A stretch of DNA of 64,000 nucleotides from Halobacteriales archaeon YIM A00010 (GCA_025041175.1 JAKCFJ010000003.1:806001-870000), one strand, 5' to 3'; positions 19,260-28,936 are shown, numbered from the stretch's first letter. Made by a program: numbers and translations. Notes: a model not told the origin generated them from the sequence alone.

Positions 19260-19368
19260 CAGAAGTCGGCTAGTTTGATGTATCATACACAGCTATCTGC
19301 AAAATTTAGACTGTCGAGATGGATTTCGAGATCGATCGTGCATTAGAGATTCACCTAACCGACTACAG
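19260..19368. repeat. MITE-like element, copy 1
   Basis: 109 bp. The left end begins CAGAAGTCGGCTAG and the right end is CTAACCGACTACAG, which are inverted copies. The interior has AAATTTAGACTGTCGAGAT. The resolvase remnant begins directly at its right border. Confidence 0.7.
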
Positions 19369-19846
19369 ATGCTCAACATGATGGTGTTTGCCGACGCCGA
19401 GCGGAAGACGATCCGCTCACGGGTCCGAGAGGACATCGACATCTCCGACGGCAAGCGTGTTGGACGACCGTCGTTCGGCTACACGGTCAAGAATGGCTTC
19501 CCCCAGCAAATTCCCTCGGGGTACGTGCGCGCAGAACTTCATCCGCGAAGTACGCAAAGGCCGCGAGAAACAAGCCACCACCGCCTTTTTCGAAATCCCT
19601 GGTTCAGCGGTCCAGAGCATTCTCACGCGGGTCGAGGCGAACTACGACATCCCGTTCGACAACGATCAGTGGCGTCTCGAACGTGCGAAGGTCGACGCCG
19701 GCGAGAAAGAGCTCCCGCCGCTCAATGCCCAGAGCGGACACCCACCTGCACCGACGAGAGGCCCAGAACAGCAACTGCTCGCCGGAAAGCAAGCGTTGGG
19801 AGCCATCGGTGTGCTTGAGCGAAGCGACTTGTTCATGAGCCGGTGA
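19369..19846 (+). pseudogene. Serine recombinase (resolvase) remnant
   Basis: Starts inside the protein at MLNMMVFADAERKTIRSRV, directly at the MITE border. It runs through GKRVGRPSFGYTVKNGFPQQ to the DNA-binding tail, with a one-base frameshift near 19530 (VRAQNFIREVRKGREKQ resumes in another frame). The catalytic-serine domain is absent. It matches the C-terminal part of the recombinase at 31306-32064. Confidence 0.75.
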
Positions 19847-19952
19847 CAAGACAAACGCATATTTGACAGAAATCGATGATACAACACTCACCGCACTACG
19901 GTAGCCGCGTGTAAGCAGCGAGCCCCTGCTCAGTGTTCGTCTGTCGGACGAC

Positions 19953-20455
19953 TTGTGGGAATGGTTAGATATACGACACAGGGACGAAGCCGACGGGAGT
20001 GGTGATGTTCTCGACGGATTCGTTGGGGACGTCACGACCATCGCGCAGTCACAGTGCGAGTGGTGGGAGAGCTACGCCGACATCGAGACGCTGATCTGCC
20101 ATCTCCCGATCGATCATCTCACGTTCGCCGCACACGATTCGTCCGCACCGTACTCGGGACCGTACCCGATGGCGGTCCACGTTCGAGCCGGCCTGCTCAA
20201 AGAGATCAACGACTGGGATGAAACCGCCCTCTACGACTACCTCAGAGCACACTCGTCGCTGTGTCAGAATCTCTGCTTCGAGACGCTCCCGAATCGATCG
20301 ACGTTATGGCGGGCGTAGAACGAACGGTTCAGCGAGGAACTACGCGATGCCGTACACGAGTGTGCTGCCGCGATTGTGAGGACCGTGTGTGCCTGCACGG
20401 TTCCGTTTCCCGACCGGATCGGCACCGACAGAGCGAATGGGTCCGAAGCTGACAA
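19953..20455 (+). pseudogene. DDE-type transposase remnant, family A
   Basis: Carries the N-terminal hallmark of a transposase family seen seven times in this window (ADIETLICHLPIDHLTFAAH, PYSGPYPMAVHVRAGLLKEI, DETALYDYLRAH). A TAG replaces a codon after STLWRA. The sequence then breaks off where MITE copy 2 begins. I cannot give an IS-family name with confidence; ISNCY or IS4/IS1182-like haloarchaeal groups are candidates. Confidence 0.7.
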
Positions 20456-20462
20456 TCCTCCC

Positions 20463-20572
20463 CTGAAGTTGGCTAGGTACGATTACTAATGCACGGTTTC
20501 TCTCGAAATCTAGCTTGTCAGTCCAAATTTCGCGGAAGGCTGTGCACGACGAACCCACCCATCTGATTTCTG
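20463..20572. repeat. MITE-like element, copy 2
   Basis: 110 bp with ends CTGAAGTTGGCTAGGTACG and ACCCACCCATCTGATTTCTG and a central CCAAATTTCG. It is inserted in or beside the family A transposase remnant, whose last codons run into it. Confidence 0.65.
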
Positions 20573-20923
20573 CCGGTAACGATAGTAGACCGTGCTCATC
20601 AGGTACTCCCAGGAATCCTCGTCCAATATCTCAGATCGAGTAGCGTACCGAATGAGGCCTTCTACCAGCGCTGAACGACAAATTCCAGGCTAATTACAGT
20701 GAGCAAAGGCCATTTACAGAAATCCATCCTCCGAAGTAAGGGTGTCTCCAGAACCTGACTGTTTGACTTCACATACAAATCATGAATCATGAAATTAAGT
20801 AGTGGGACGAGAATGGGCGTCAGCCACGCCCGGAGTTGGCTTCATCATCGATTGGTCGCTAGTTTCCCACCGAATACATCACCATCTCCCCGGAAAGCGA
20901 GTCGAACACGACCCAGTCGCCGC
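20573..20923. other. No gene; flank of an IS remnant
   Basis: No convincing frame. It probably includes the unrecognised left end of the IS4-type element that follows. Confidence 0.35.
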
Positions 20924-22032
20924 TCAGTGGCCAGGGGCAACCAGGGAAACGAACACGAATTCCCTACCCGCCGGGATCGAACAGACAGAAGCCAACCAAC
21001 TCCACGATCTCGCCCGCCAAGAGTGTGGATCTTCACCGAGGTTACACGCTACCTCGGCCCGTAAGAGGAAGTTCGTGAGCCGCCAGACGTTGTACATCAG
21101 CACGCCGATCGTGAAGTACAGCCACCGGATGCGATAGTCCGATGAGGCCGAGGTAGGAAGATAATGTTTTTTGATCGTTTTGTACTCGTTTTCGATCATC
21201 CAGCGGTGGCGGTATTGTTTGGCTAGTCCCATCGCTCGATCCGGAGAGACGTGCGCATTTACGGTGAAGATTGCATACGTCCAGTCGATGTACGCCTCCT
21301 CATCCTTTGCCGGGTCCTTCGGTACGTAGATGAACGATACATCATGGGGCTGCTCATCGTACGTGAGCGTCGCGTGTTCGACGCTCACGTCCGCCACCGA
21401 ATGGGCCACCGTCTGTTGGATCGCGATCCGGTCGGCCGCAGCCTGCCGTCGTTTCCCGATGACGTAGAAGGCCTCATGTTGGTCAATCACATGCCTAACC
21501 TCGTAGCTGTCGAACTCACGGTCAGCGAACACCTTGTTGATCTCGACGTGGCGTTGGGCCTGGTCCAGCAAGCGGTCGACGAGCGCACCGCGCGTTCGCG
21601 TTTCGATGTCTTCCGGCTCCCACCAGCGTCGATCGCGGACGGGCTCGATGGCAAGGACGATCGGCGTGTCCTGGGCGACGATGGAGAGGGTGGCAAACTT
21701 GTAGGCGCGCTGGTGATCCCTCTTGGTCCCGCTGACCATCTCCGGGTAGTCGGCCTTCGGAGCGACGGTCCGTGTCGCTCCGTCGTCCCGTTCGATCACG
21801 ACCGACTCCGCCGAGGTCGCCAGCTTGTCGTCTTCGCGGAACGGCGACGGCCAGTAGGGTCATGTCGTGATGTCGATAGCAGCGATCACTGGCTCCCTGA
21901 CGCCCGAGCGGTCGCTGCCCGCGATTTCGTCCAACATGTTGTCGACACCGGCGTGGAAGGCGGGCAGCACCGTGTCGCGGATGCGCTTCCAGTCAGGGAC
22001 CGGAAAACTACGCAGATCGGTACCCACACCAG
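20924..22032 (-). pseudogene. IS4/ISH3-like transposase, 5'-truncated with nonsense codon
   Basis: The DDE domain reads AAIDIT, then GTKRDHQRAYKFATLSIV, INKVFADREFDSYEVRHVID (second Asp) and HRWMIENEYKTIKKHYLP (YREK-like signature with the third Glu). A TGA replaces a Trp after AIDITT at about 21860, and the protein upstream of about 22030 is lost. From 21799 downstream one open frame of 291 residues remains. It is inactive by truncation. Its border coincides with the truncated ABC ATPase at 22033. Confidence 0.7.
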
Positions 22033-22644
22033 CTATCAGGTGGCGAGAAACAGCGCGTAGCGCTTGTCCGAGCGTTGCTGATGAACCCGGATGTTATACT
22101 CGCTGATGAGGCAATCTCTGCGCTTGATGTGAGTTTGTGGATCGAGATGATGGATTTGTTCTTGGAACTACAAGACCAGTTCAACACCTCATTTTTGTTT
22201 ATTTCTCACGATCTCTCGAATGCCCGTTATCTCACTGAGAAGGCCAATGGTCTTATCGGTATCATGTATCTTGGTAAAATCGTTGAGATTGGACCTGCGA
22301 AGAAGGTTATCAATAACCCCAAGCACCCATACACACAAGCACTGCGCTGGGCTCCCCCCGATTTATCCCCTGACAGAGAGATGAATCAGGACTTATCGCT
22401 ACGTAAGATCGATATTCCAGATCCTCAAGATCCGCCTTCAGGCTGCCGATTCCACACGCGTTGTCCGGAAGCCCGCGAAGTGTGTAAGCATGAAACACCC
22501 GAAAAAATCGATGTCGGTCCCAAACACGGCGTGGCGTGTTTCCGTGAATCACCGGAGGACCACGCCTACTGGAGCAGCAACCCACTCGTAGACGAAACAG
22601 ATAACTCTCCCTCGTCATCGGACGATACCGCGACAGCCGATTAA
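22033..22644 (+). pseudogene. Oligopeptide/dipeptide ABC transporter ATPase (OppF-like), C-terminal half
   Basis: Begins at the ABC signature (LSGGEKQRVALVRALL) and continues through Walker B (DVILADEAISALDVS), the switch region (LFISHDLSNARYL) and the OppD/F-type cysteine cluster CRFHTRCPEAREVCKHE, ending with an acidic tail. The half with Walker A is missing, lost at the junction with the IS4-type transposase. Peptide or oligosaccharide uptake was the ancestral role. No permease genes are nearby. Confidence 0.8.
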
Positions 22645-22716
22645 TCGAACCTGATCGCATCTGTTTCCCTCAGATCCTTCTCATCATCTACCACTCATCT
22701 ATATCTTTAGAAATAA

Positions 22717-22926
22717 TTGTATCTATTGGATGATTTACGCGCGGAGATGATCATCAGCTCGGTGATTGAACTGGCAAGGGATGGACGACAAATATTCTAC
22801 TTCACAGCGCAGGGAGATGAACTGGCAGGGTGGAACAAGACGTTAGATGAGGTGACGGATGTAGAGTGGACGACAATCGATCTGGCCAATGTTCGAAGCA
22901 TGAATAGGAGGAATCCAGATTCATGA
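22717..22926 (+). pseudogene. Fragment of an SMC/YhaN-like ATPase C-terminus
   Basis: About 65 codons: LDDLRAEMIISSVIELARDG and QIFYFTAQGDELAGWN look like the stretch after Walker B in YhaN/Rad50-like AAA ATPases, including the Q-F-Y/F-T-A motif. It lacks everything upstream. Only a tail remains. Confidence 0.4.
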
Positions 22927-23091
22927 CTTTGAAAATATCTAATGACTATTTTGAACTCTCTAGAACTATCTGATCACAATAATGAATCTATTCGTCTTCG
23001 GTTAAGGAGCTAAACCGCAAGCCGACGGGTATCTTTGGATGGAAGGATGAGGGATATTGGGATTCGATTGACTATTACCGTCACTTCTCGA

Positions 23092-23463
23092 TCAGGCGGT
23101 TCCAAGAACAGTGGTGAGTGCGTCGTGCATGGCCTGGCGTCGGTGGGTGCGCCGGTCAGCCTCCGAGAGGTAGTTATCGAGGACGACCCCCGGATCAGTG
23201 CTTCCTCGATCATCGGTGATCGGTGCGTACCGATCCGCGAGCTGACGGACGGCATCACCGTACAGGGTGTACCAAAAGCGCCGGCCCATCTTCGGGGTCG
23301 GCGGCTCGCCGTCGACGGTGACGCCAGCACGTTCGGCGAGCGCGGCAAACCGATTGCGAACGGTGTCGGTGGTGATGTGTCCGCTTGCAGCGTGCGACGA
23401 CGGGAATAGACAGCCGTCCCAGTCCGACCGGTCAGCAAGCGTCTCGAGACGGGTTTCGAGCAC
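23092..23463 (-). pseudogene. Tyrosine recombinase (integrase) catalytic-domain remnant
   Basis: About 123 codons from the catalytic end: SGHITTDTVRNRFAALAERA, then PKMGRRFWYTLYGDAVRQLA (in place of the usual HxxR box) and GVVLDNYLSEADRRTHRRQA with the nucleophile-type Tyr. Arg I and the N-terminal domain are missing upstream. The minus frame at about 23560-23480 (EQFYWTEIAPVMEADRRTP) may be a detached further piece. It marks an old integration site. Confidence 0.65.
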
Positions 23464-23728
23464 GTTGACACTGACGAGGAGTGCGACGGTCGGCTTCCAT
23501 CACCGGAGCAATCTCCGTCCAGTAGAACTGTTCGAAGTCGCGAGATTCTTCATCGTCCACTGATACGTCATGAGGACAGGAAACACTGGAGTGGTGGTGT
23601 GGCTTCGGGACTCCTCGAAGAAGGTCGCGCGCTGTCTGTGGGGTGGGAGAGATACGTGCCATGTTCGGTGAGTAGCGCAAAACAGTCCAGATACTTGGTA
23701 TTTAGTTTGTTTAGTTGTCTGAAGACAA

Positions 23729-24289
23729 CTATTGATACGAACGATTCTCCTGTGATTCCATGTGTTCGACGGCAGTCCAGATATCAATGATGCGTATTCG
23801 TCCCTCGTAGTAGGTGTTCTTGATCACACCAGTAATCGCCCGTTCAGCGTTCCGGTCGTCCATCAAAATCCCGATGAACTCATGGGGGGTTGACCCGAGC
23901 AGCATAACGGCAACTGCTGGCAGTTCTGAGTCGGTCTTTCGCAACGTATCGGGATCTGTTTGTTCGAACGTTGCCAGCCGTTCGTGGACCTGATCCATGA
24001 CTTGCCCGGCACGTGGGCCATCGTGAACCCGCACCCCTGGCTGGACATCGTCGATGATGGTAATCCGCTCTGTCGTGTCTGCTCGGTCAACCCAGTCGAT
24101 GCTCAGATAGCCACGCTGTTCAGTGAGCTCTTCGACGACACGCCCACTCAGATACAGTTCGCGCTCCTCGGTTTGGACGTAGTGAATGAATGTCTGATAC
24201 GAATCGTTTCCTGTGCCACCGATCGTTCGAAGGAAGCTCGTATCAAGAAGAAGGGCGGTTGGAAACGGCGACGGGTGGGCCTCACTCAT
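23729..24289 (-). CDS. PIN-domain-like protein, putative toxin
   Basis: 186 residues starting at ATG 24289, which overlaps the end of the upstream HTH gene (ATGAGTGA). The N-terminus PTALLLDTSFLRTIGG carries the first acidic residue of PIN nucleases. EELTEQRG supplies a second, and D-rich stretches such as ESELP-like KTDSELPAV and LMDDRNAERAITG follow in the expected order. PIN proteins of VapC type cleave RNA. The pairing with a DNA-binding gene and the overlap suggest a toxin-antitoxin pair, but the HTH partner is not of the classical VapB class. Confidence 0.6.
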   Translation of the reverse strand: MSEAHPSPFPTALLLDTSFLRTIGGTGNDSYQTFIHYVQTEERELYLSGRVVEELTEQRGYLSIDWVDRADTTERITIIDDVQPGVRVHDGPRAGQVMDQVHERLATFEQTDPDTLRKTDSELPAVAVMLLGSTPHEFIGILMDDRNAERAITGVIKNTYYEGRIRIIDIWTAVEHMESQENRSYQ

Positions 24290-24911
24290 TGGCCCGCTGG
24301 TATGGCCCTTGCTCAATGGCCCGGTCGTGGACGTCGACGTCGAACGTGCTTGTATCGAGTGTCGGATCGTGGGCTTTCACCACGGCGATGATCCGCTCGA
24401 TCACCTGCGAGACGGCGATGCCTTCCACAGCAGGGACCCCGAGAGCAGCAGCGACGCCGCGTCGCGTCGTCTCCCCGTTGAGATACTCGATCGTTGCTGT
24501 GATTGCGGGTGCGAGCGCCGCCTTCCCGTGGCGCTCCATGAAGAGTGCGAGATCATCATCGACGCTGGTCGCACCAAAGACAGCGACGATAACAGGCCCA
24601 AGCTCGATGGTGGTTTCATCGGTCCAGATACCACTCACAGGTTCAGCACGCCAGAGGGTTGATCCATCTTTGTGCGCATCAAGTTCTTCCGCGACGCCTA
24701 ACTCAGCCAGCGTGTTGGCGTACTTGTAGGCAGTACTCTTAGAGATATCTTGCCGGTCACGGACAGCAGTGATCGTCGTCGGTGAGTTGACCAATATATC
24801 GGTGTAAATCCGTGCGAGTGCAGGAGTGTCTAACAATTCCTGGACGACAAAGAACCGGTGGGCTGCGGTTCCTGCATCGGGTGGGTCGGGAGGAGTCTGA
24901 GCGTCAGACAT
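24282..24911 (-). CDS. Winged-helix DNA-binding protein, putative antitoxin/regulator
   Basis: 209 residues. TITAVRDRQDISKSTAYKYA followed by LAELGVAEEL is a clear helix-turn-helix with wing. A second domain (residues ~95-160) contains VIVAVFGATSVDDDLALFME and may bind the partner or a ligand. It is probably the first gene of a two-gene operon with the PIN protein and probably represses its own promoter. It is similar in layout to TrmB/DUF7437-like haloarchaeal proteins, as far as I can judge by eye. Confidence 0.65.
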   Translation of the reverse strand: MSDAQTPPDPPDAGTAAHRFFVVQELLDTPALARIYTDILVNSPTTITAVRDRQDISKSTAYKYANTLAELGVAEELDAHKDGSTLWRAEPVSGIWTDETTIELGPVIVAVFGATSVDDDLALFMERHGKAALAPAITATIEYLNGETTRRGVAAALGVPAVEGIAVSQVIERIIAVVKAHDPTLDTSTFDVDVHDRAIEQGPYQRANE

Positions 24912-25150
24912 AGTCCATAGTACGCGAACTATGGTCTAAAACGTTTCGGCACGTATGATGAGTTGGTTGATCAACTGCTATTGGCGGCTACGTCCCAATT
25001 CTGGATATAAGCGTAGTATACTGCCGGATCCGGACAAAGAAGGCAGTGTGCTGTCTGTATGGGGGTATAGATGCGTGCGATTTTGGCTGGATAGAGCAAA
25101 CCAGTCTAATCACTTATCAGTTAGCTTGTCCGGTCGTCTCCCATAGACAA

Positions 25151-25258
25151 CAGAGGTCGGCTAGGTGGATTTGTCATGCATACCTGCCTTCGAAATTTAG
25201 ACTGCGATATAGATTTCGAGCCTAGTCGTGCATGAGCAATCTACCTACCTGACTTCAG
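25151..25258. repeat. MITE-like element, copy 3
   Basis: 108 bp: CAGAGGTCGGCTAGGTGGAT at the left, CTACCTACCTGACTTCAG at the right, interior GAAATTTAGACTGCGATATA. Intergenic. Confidence 0.7.
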
Positions 25259-26070
25259 TTGCGTCCGCTGTCTTCGTCCGCATGAGCTAGCGGGTCCAGG
25301 GTAGCCGGCGAAGATGCGTGGAGAGGGTGTCCTGATGGTCTCACGCTCGCAGCTGGGGCCGTGTACTAACGGGGGTAACGGCCGGATGGTCTCCAATGCC
25401 CCGAGTGTGGCACCTAACGGACGGCGAGACGTCCCGAGTGCGACCGCGCGTTGATCCTCCGCCAGCATATCGCCGTGGTCTTTCTGGTCGGCAGCCATAC
25501 CGTGACGGACGCCGACACACTGATATCGTTCGATATGGACTTCTACAGGTCGTACTTCCCCGAGCTCTCCATTCGCCCATAACACACCGGTTGCGAGTCC
25601 GGAAGCCCGCTAGTTGCTGAGGGATCTCCAGTGGAGAATCATCATCGAGAAACGGAGACCGGCGTCACCCCCGGCTATGACTGTTTGGCCCTAATCATCA
25701 TTGACGGCATCAAACTCTTTCTCACAGCATCTACTGACCAAAATAACATCAGTTCCAGGAGTGGCGATGAATGGTAAATATGCATATCATATAACAGACT
25801 AGTGTGGGCGATATCTGTAGTGAAGTGGTTCTAACCCCCTGCCCACAAGCGATTACGCCAACACTAGTGCACTTCTTTATCCTACCTTCTCTGCTTTCGG
25901 CGTGATCCGAGGATTTGATCCCACGGTATACGTCCTGAACCAGGCGATTGTTTCGCGCTAGCATAGCGGCGAAAATGATAAGTTCAAGACCAGTGTCGTA
26001 AGAGACGTACCCGTTATGGTCCCCCAATGTGGTACTCGACTAGGAGTATCGCCCACCAGTCCCCTCTCGT
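25259..26070. other. Stretch without a recognised gene
   Basis: A minus-strand frame (25585 to 25241) gives 114 residues with protein-like composition (EVHIERYQCVGVRHGMAADQ), but it ends inside a MITE and has no known motif. It may be a truncated gene. The rest shows no coding signal. Confidence 0.3.
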
Positions 26071-26088
26071 TGTCGGCTCCCACCGACA
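26071..26088. promoter_or_regulatory. Hairpin upstream of the RHH-relaxase pair
   Basis: TGTCGG (26071-26076) and CCGACA (26083-26088) form a perfect six-base stem with a six-base loop, about 83 bases before the RHH gene. An operator or oriT-type nick region is possible by position only. Confidence 0.3.
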
Positions 26089-26170
26089 GCTGGCGACACC
26101 TCTATCGCGGCCGTCAGCACTCACCCATGGCCGCCTGGCAACGATTGTCCGGTATTCGTGGAGGGCTGGA

Positions 26171-26701
26171 ATGAGCAACCGCCCGAACCAGCTGTCGGTG
26201 TACGTGACCGACGAGCGCAAAGCGGAGATCGAACAGCGCGCGACGGAGAAAGACACCACCATCTCCCGGCTCGTCAACGAGATGATCGACCGCTCTCTCC
26301 AACAGGAGGCCCAAGACGCGATCGCCTCGGAGGTGCGCGCCGAAGAGCGCCTGCGGGAGGTGATCACGCTCGGAACCGAGACGATGCGCGAGACGACAAC
26401 CGAGAGCCGCGAGCTAAACGCGAAATTGGGCATCTACGCGGTCGCGAACTTCGAACTCCAGCGACGGGCGCACTCGCGCCAGGTCCAGCAGGAGGCGCTC
26501 ACAACCGGCGTCGAGCGAATGCGCCAGGACCTCGACTCCGTCATCCAGGACCTCGACAACGACGCTGCGAGCACGCGAACTGACTCAGCCCCGGAGTCCG
26601 ACACGGCCGCGCCGACGGATATGAACGACGAAACGGACGACACTAGCGACACGATCTCGGGTGACGCCCTCTTCGAGAAACTTCGCCGAGACCGAGAATG
26701 A
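26171..26701 (+). CDS. Ribbon-helix-helix protein, putative relaxase accessory factor
   Basis: 176 residues. The N-terminus RPNQLSVYVTDERKAEIEQR, then TTISRLVNEMIDRSLQQE, is a ribbon-helix-helix domain (beta-strand LSVYVT, two helices). A long coiled-coil-like segment (about 60-135) and an acidic, Asp-rich tail follow. Its stop overlaps the relaxase start (ATGA), so the two are co-translated. By analogy with MobC/TraY-type factors it would bind the transfer origin. The longer frame from 26027 has no conserved features upstream. Confidence 0.65.
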   Translation: MSNRPNQLSVYVTDERKAEIEQRATEKDTTISRLVNEMIDRSLQQEAQDAIASEVRAEERLREVITLGTETMRETTTESRELNAKLGIYAVANFELQRRAHSRQVQQEALTTGVERMRQDLDSVIQDLDNDAASTRTDSAPESDTAAPTDMNDETDDTSDTISGDALFEKLRRDRE

Positions 26702-27219
26702 CGTTGTTCTTCAGCACCAATTACCGGGAACACGGCGCGCGGCAGCTGGTCACCTATCTGAAGAAAGACAGGGGGCTCGAGAACCGGTTCGGCGAGTCGA
26801 TGTCGTCCCAGGAGATCGAGCGGTTCATCGAGCGCTCGGAAGCGTACGACTTCGAACGGGAGCTGATTCTCTCGCCCGAAAACAGACACGAGCTCTCCGA
26901 CACGCAGTTCAGCCTCGCGACCCGCCAGCTGATGAGCGACCTCTGTACGGACCGGCCCACGGCGACGTATTGTTTCGCGATCCATCGTGACACGGATCAT
27001 CCACACGTCCACGTCGCCCTCACGGGGACGAAACGCGACCTCCGGATGGACGAACAGGACTGCGATCACGTCCGTGAACAGGCCCAAGAGCAGTATTTCG
27101 ACCAGTTCCTCGACAAAGACCTCGCCCACCAGCTCGAAGAGACGCTCCAAGAAGAACTCGAACACCTCCAAGAAGTCGATCTGGCTCAAGACATCGCACC
27201 CGAACAACAATGGGAGTAG
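26698..27219 (+). CDS. Relaxase-like mobilisation protein, possibly truncated
   Basis: 173 residues. The three-histidine metal motif is clear: FAIHRDTDHPHVHVALTGTK (about 97-116), as in MOBP/MOBQ-type relaxases. An upstream Tyr in RQLVTYLKKDRG (about 19-20) is a candidate nicking residue. It lies directly downstream of an RHH gene in the layout of plasmid mobilisation modules. After the TAG at 27217-27219 the same frame continues as DRADHESRLSSPVG for some distance, so a longer protein may have been cut by a nonsense mutation. The C-terminus is a Glu-rich helix. Its activity is unknown. Confidence 0.65.
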   Translation: MTLFFSTNYREHGARQLVTYLKKDRGLENRFGESMSSQEIERFIERSEAYDFERELILSPENRHELSDTQFSLATRQLMSDLCTDRPTATYCFAIHRDTDHPHVHVALTGTKRDLRMDEQDCDHVREQAQEQYFDQFLDKDLAHQLEETLQEELEHLQEVDLAQDIAPEQQWE

Positions 27220-27534
27220 GATCGAGCCGACCACGAAAGCAGACTGAGTAGCCCCGTCGGCTCGGCGAACACGCTGTCGAATGAGATCAGCACACTCGTC
27301 CTCCCAGGTGTCAATCAGTCGGGCGGCGTGCTTGAGCTCCGCTTGGGCTGCATCTAAGGCACCTCAAGTGATGTGAATGCAGCCGCGGGTGCGCCACCAC
27401 TGGCAATGGGCCGCGAGCGGGCACGGGTCGGGGAGGGAATCGAACGCTCGTCGCGACAACACGTTGCAGTACTCGACTACGTGGCGGACAGCGAGGCTGC
27501 AACGAAGAAGGAATTGATCGAATTCGGGACGAGA
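27220..27534. other. Degraded coding remnants downstream of the relaxase
   Basis: The minus strand reads AQAELKHAARLIDTWEDECA and RQRVRRADG without stops (about 27360-27240). The plus strand reads RSSRQHVAVLDYVADSEAAT and KKELIEFG (about 27440-27530), like a winged-helix start. Both are incomplete and unassigned. The second is cut by MITE copy 4. Confidence 0.35.
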
Positions 27535-27641
27535 CTGAAGTTGGGCAGGTGGATTATTCATGCACAGTCCTACATGGAATTTAGATTATCGAGATATATT
27601 CAATATGTTCTATGTATGAAGAATCTGCCTGCTGTCTTCAG
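27535..27641. repeat. MITE-like element, copy 4
   Basis: 107 bp: CTGAAGTTGGGCAGGTGGAT at the left, CTGCCTGCTGTCTTCAG at the right, interior GGAATTTAGATTATCGAGAT. It ends about ten bases after the stop of the CPBP gene. Confidence 0.65.
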
Positions 27642-27652
27642 AACAAGACCGG

Positions 27653-28603
27653 CTAAATCACTTCGAGAACGTGGAGATAAAACGGAACGACATTAATTCC
27701 GGTGTGTAACAGGACGACCATCCAGAAATTTCGATACCGTGCCCAAAGATACCCGAGAACGCTTCCCATCGTTCCATTAACGCTCACGGCTGTTGCAAGC
27801 GCGAGTAACATATCGAGAGTTACTGCTCCGGTCTGTCCAGACCAGTGCACAGCATAGTAAAATGGAAGATGCATAAGTGCAAACAAAAGCGCTGCAACAA
27901 GTATCCCTCCCCACCTCCCGAGAAGAGCCTCCAACCGTGTCTGTAGAAGTGCTCGGAAGAATAATTCCTCAGCTAATCCAGCAGTGACAAAATTGACGAT
28001 GAGAGATGTAAGGAGAACAGTCATCATGGCTGATGGATCAAGCAATTTATCGGCTACCATCCGTTCCGGGGCGAACGGACCGATCGTCCGTAAAACGATA
28101 TAGGTAAGAGAGACTACAAATGGACCCATCCAATACCACAGCCGTGTCTCTTGGGTCGGCGCTCGAACGGTTGGCATCCCGTTGTAGTGCCAAAGAATGA
28201 CCACCGGAAGCAATAAGAACAGTGGCACTTTGAGCACGACCCAGACAGTAGGGAGATCGATGACGATTCCAGCAATGAAAACAAGGACCGGGAATGTGAT
28301 TGCGATAATCACTGCGGCATACAGGCTTCTATATACCTGTTCATGAGTGAGAGCCGAGAGCGGATTCAGTATTGAGAATCGAGGCGGAAGGGTTCGTGTG
28401 AGGAGAAGCCCGACAGCTGTAGGGATAGCGATCGTCCATAGCGGCATCCCACTTCCCTCTTGGCTCTCACCACCAACTGGAACCGACGTATATCCATTGA
28501 GAATAAGGAAAAGTACACTACTAACGAACATAGAAAGACATACTCCGATGATAAAGAACTGCTGTTTTGGACTCTTTTTCAGCATCTTCATTTGAATATT
28601 CAC
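27653..28603 (-). CDS. CPBP-family intramembrane protease (Abi/CaaX-like)
   Basis: 316 residues with about eight hydrophobic segments. The family motifs are present in order: LAEELFFRALLQTRLE (EExxxR), FALMHLPFYY (FxxxH) and VVLLHTGINV (HxxxN). In eukaryotes related Rce1 enzymes trim prenylated proteins. In bacteria many CPBP proteins give bacteriocin self-immunity or process membrane proteins. It stands alone here. A second family member occurs at 47236 beside an ABC exporter. Confidence 0.85.
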   Translation of the reverse strand: MNIQMKMLKKSPKQQFFIIGVCLSMFVSSVLFLILNGYTSVPVGGESQEGSGMPLWTIAIPTAVGLLLTRTLPPRFSILNPLSALTHEQVYRSLYAAVIIAITFPVLVFIAGIVIDLPTVWVVLKVPLFLLLPVVILWHYNGMPTVRAPTQETRLWYWMGPFVVSLTYIVLRTIGPFAPERMVADKLLDPSAMMTVLLTSLIVNFVTAGLAEELFFRALLQTRLEALLGRWGGILVAALLFALMHLPFYYAVHWSGQTGAVTLDMLLALATAVSVNGTMGSVLGYLWARYRNFWMVVLLHTGINVVPFYLHVLEVI

Positions 28604-28754
28604 AATACCAACGATTCACACTAGTATCTTTTGAATTTTATTTCGATAGAGCGGGCCTCACTCTGTGCAGGCTCGAAGGCCTTCATCGTCTTGATTACCT
28701 GCCGTGGCGATTCGGTGGTCGTGAGCGGTTCGGTCTCGTTTTTCCTTGGTCCGG

Positions 28755-28837
28755 TGCGGAAGAGGGTTCCCTCTGGGTTGACCTATCGCTATCGGATCGA
28801 CAAGCATTCAGTCGATGACATCCCATCGATGCTCTGA
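28755..28837 (+). pseudogene. Tiny remnant of family A transposase
   Basis: RVPSGLTYRYRIDKHSVDDI matches RVPSGSTHRYQIGKLSVGDI of the copy at 45684-46937. Nothing else of the gene remains around it. Confidence 0.55.
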
Positions 28838-28936
28838 AACACAAGTTGTGCATATCTTCGAGGATGGTATCTCAAAGTACGAGGAAACACCCAACCGTTC
28901 ACTCCTCCAAAATCAGAACATAGGAATCATCTTTGT

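Noticed and set aside
21251-22060. 269-codon plus-strand frame
   Set aside because: It is the antisense shadow of the IS4-type transposase.
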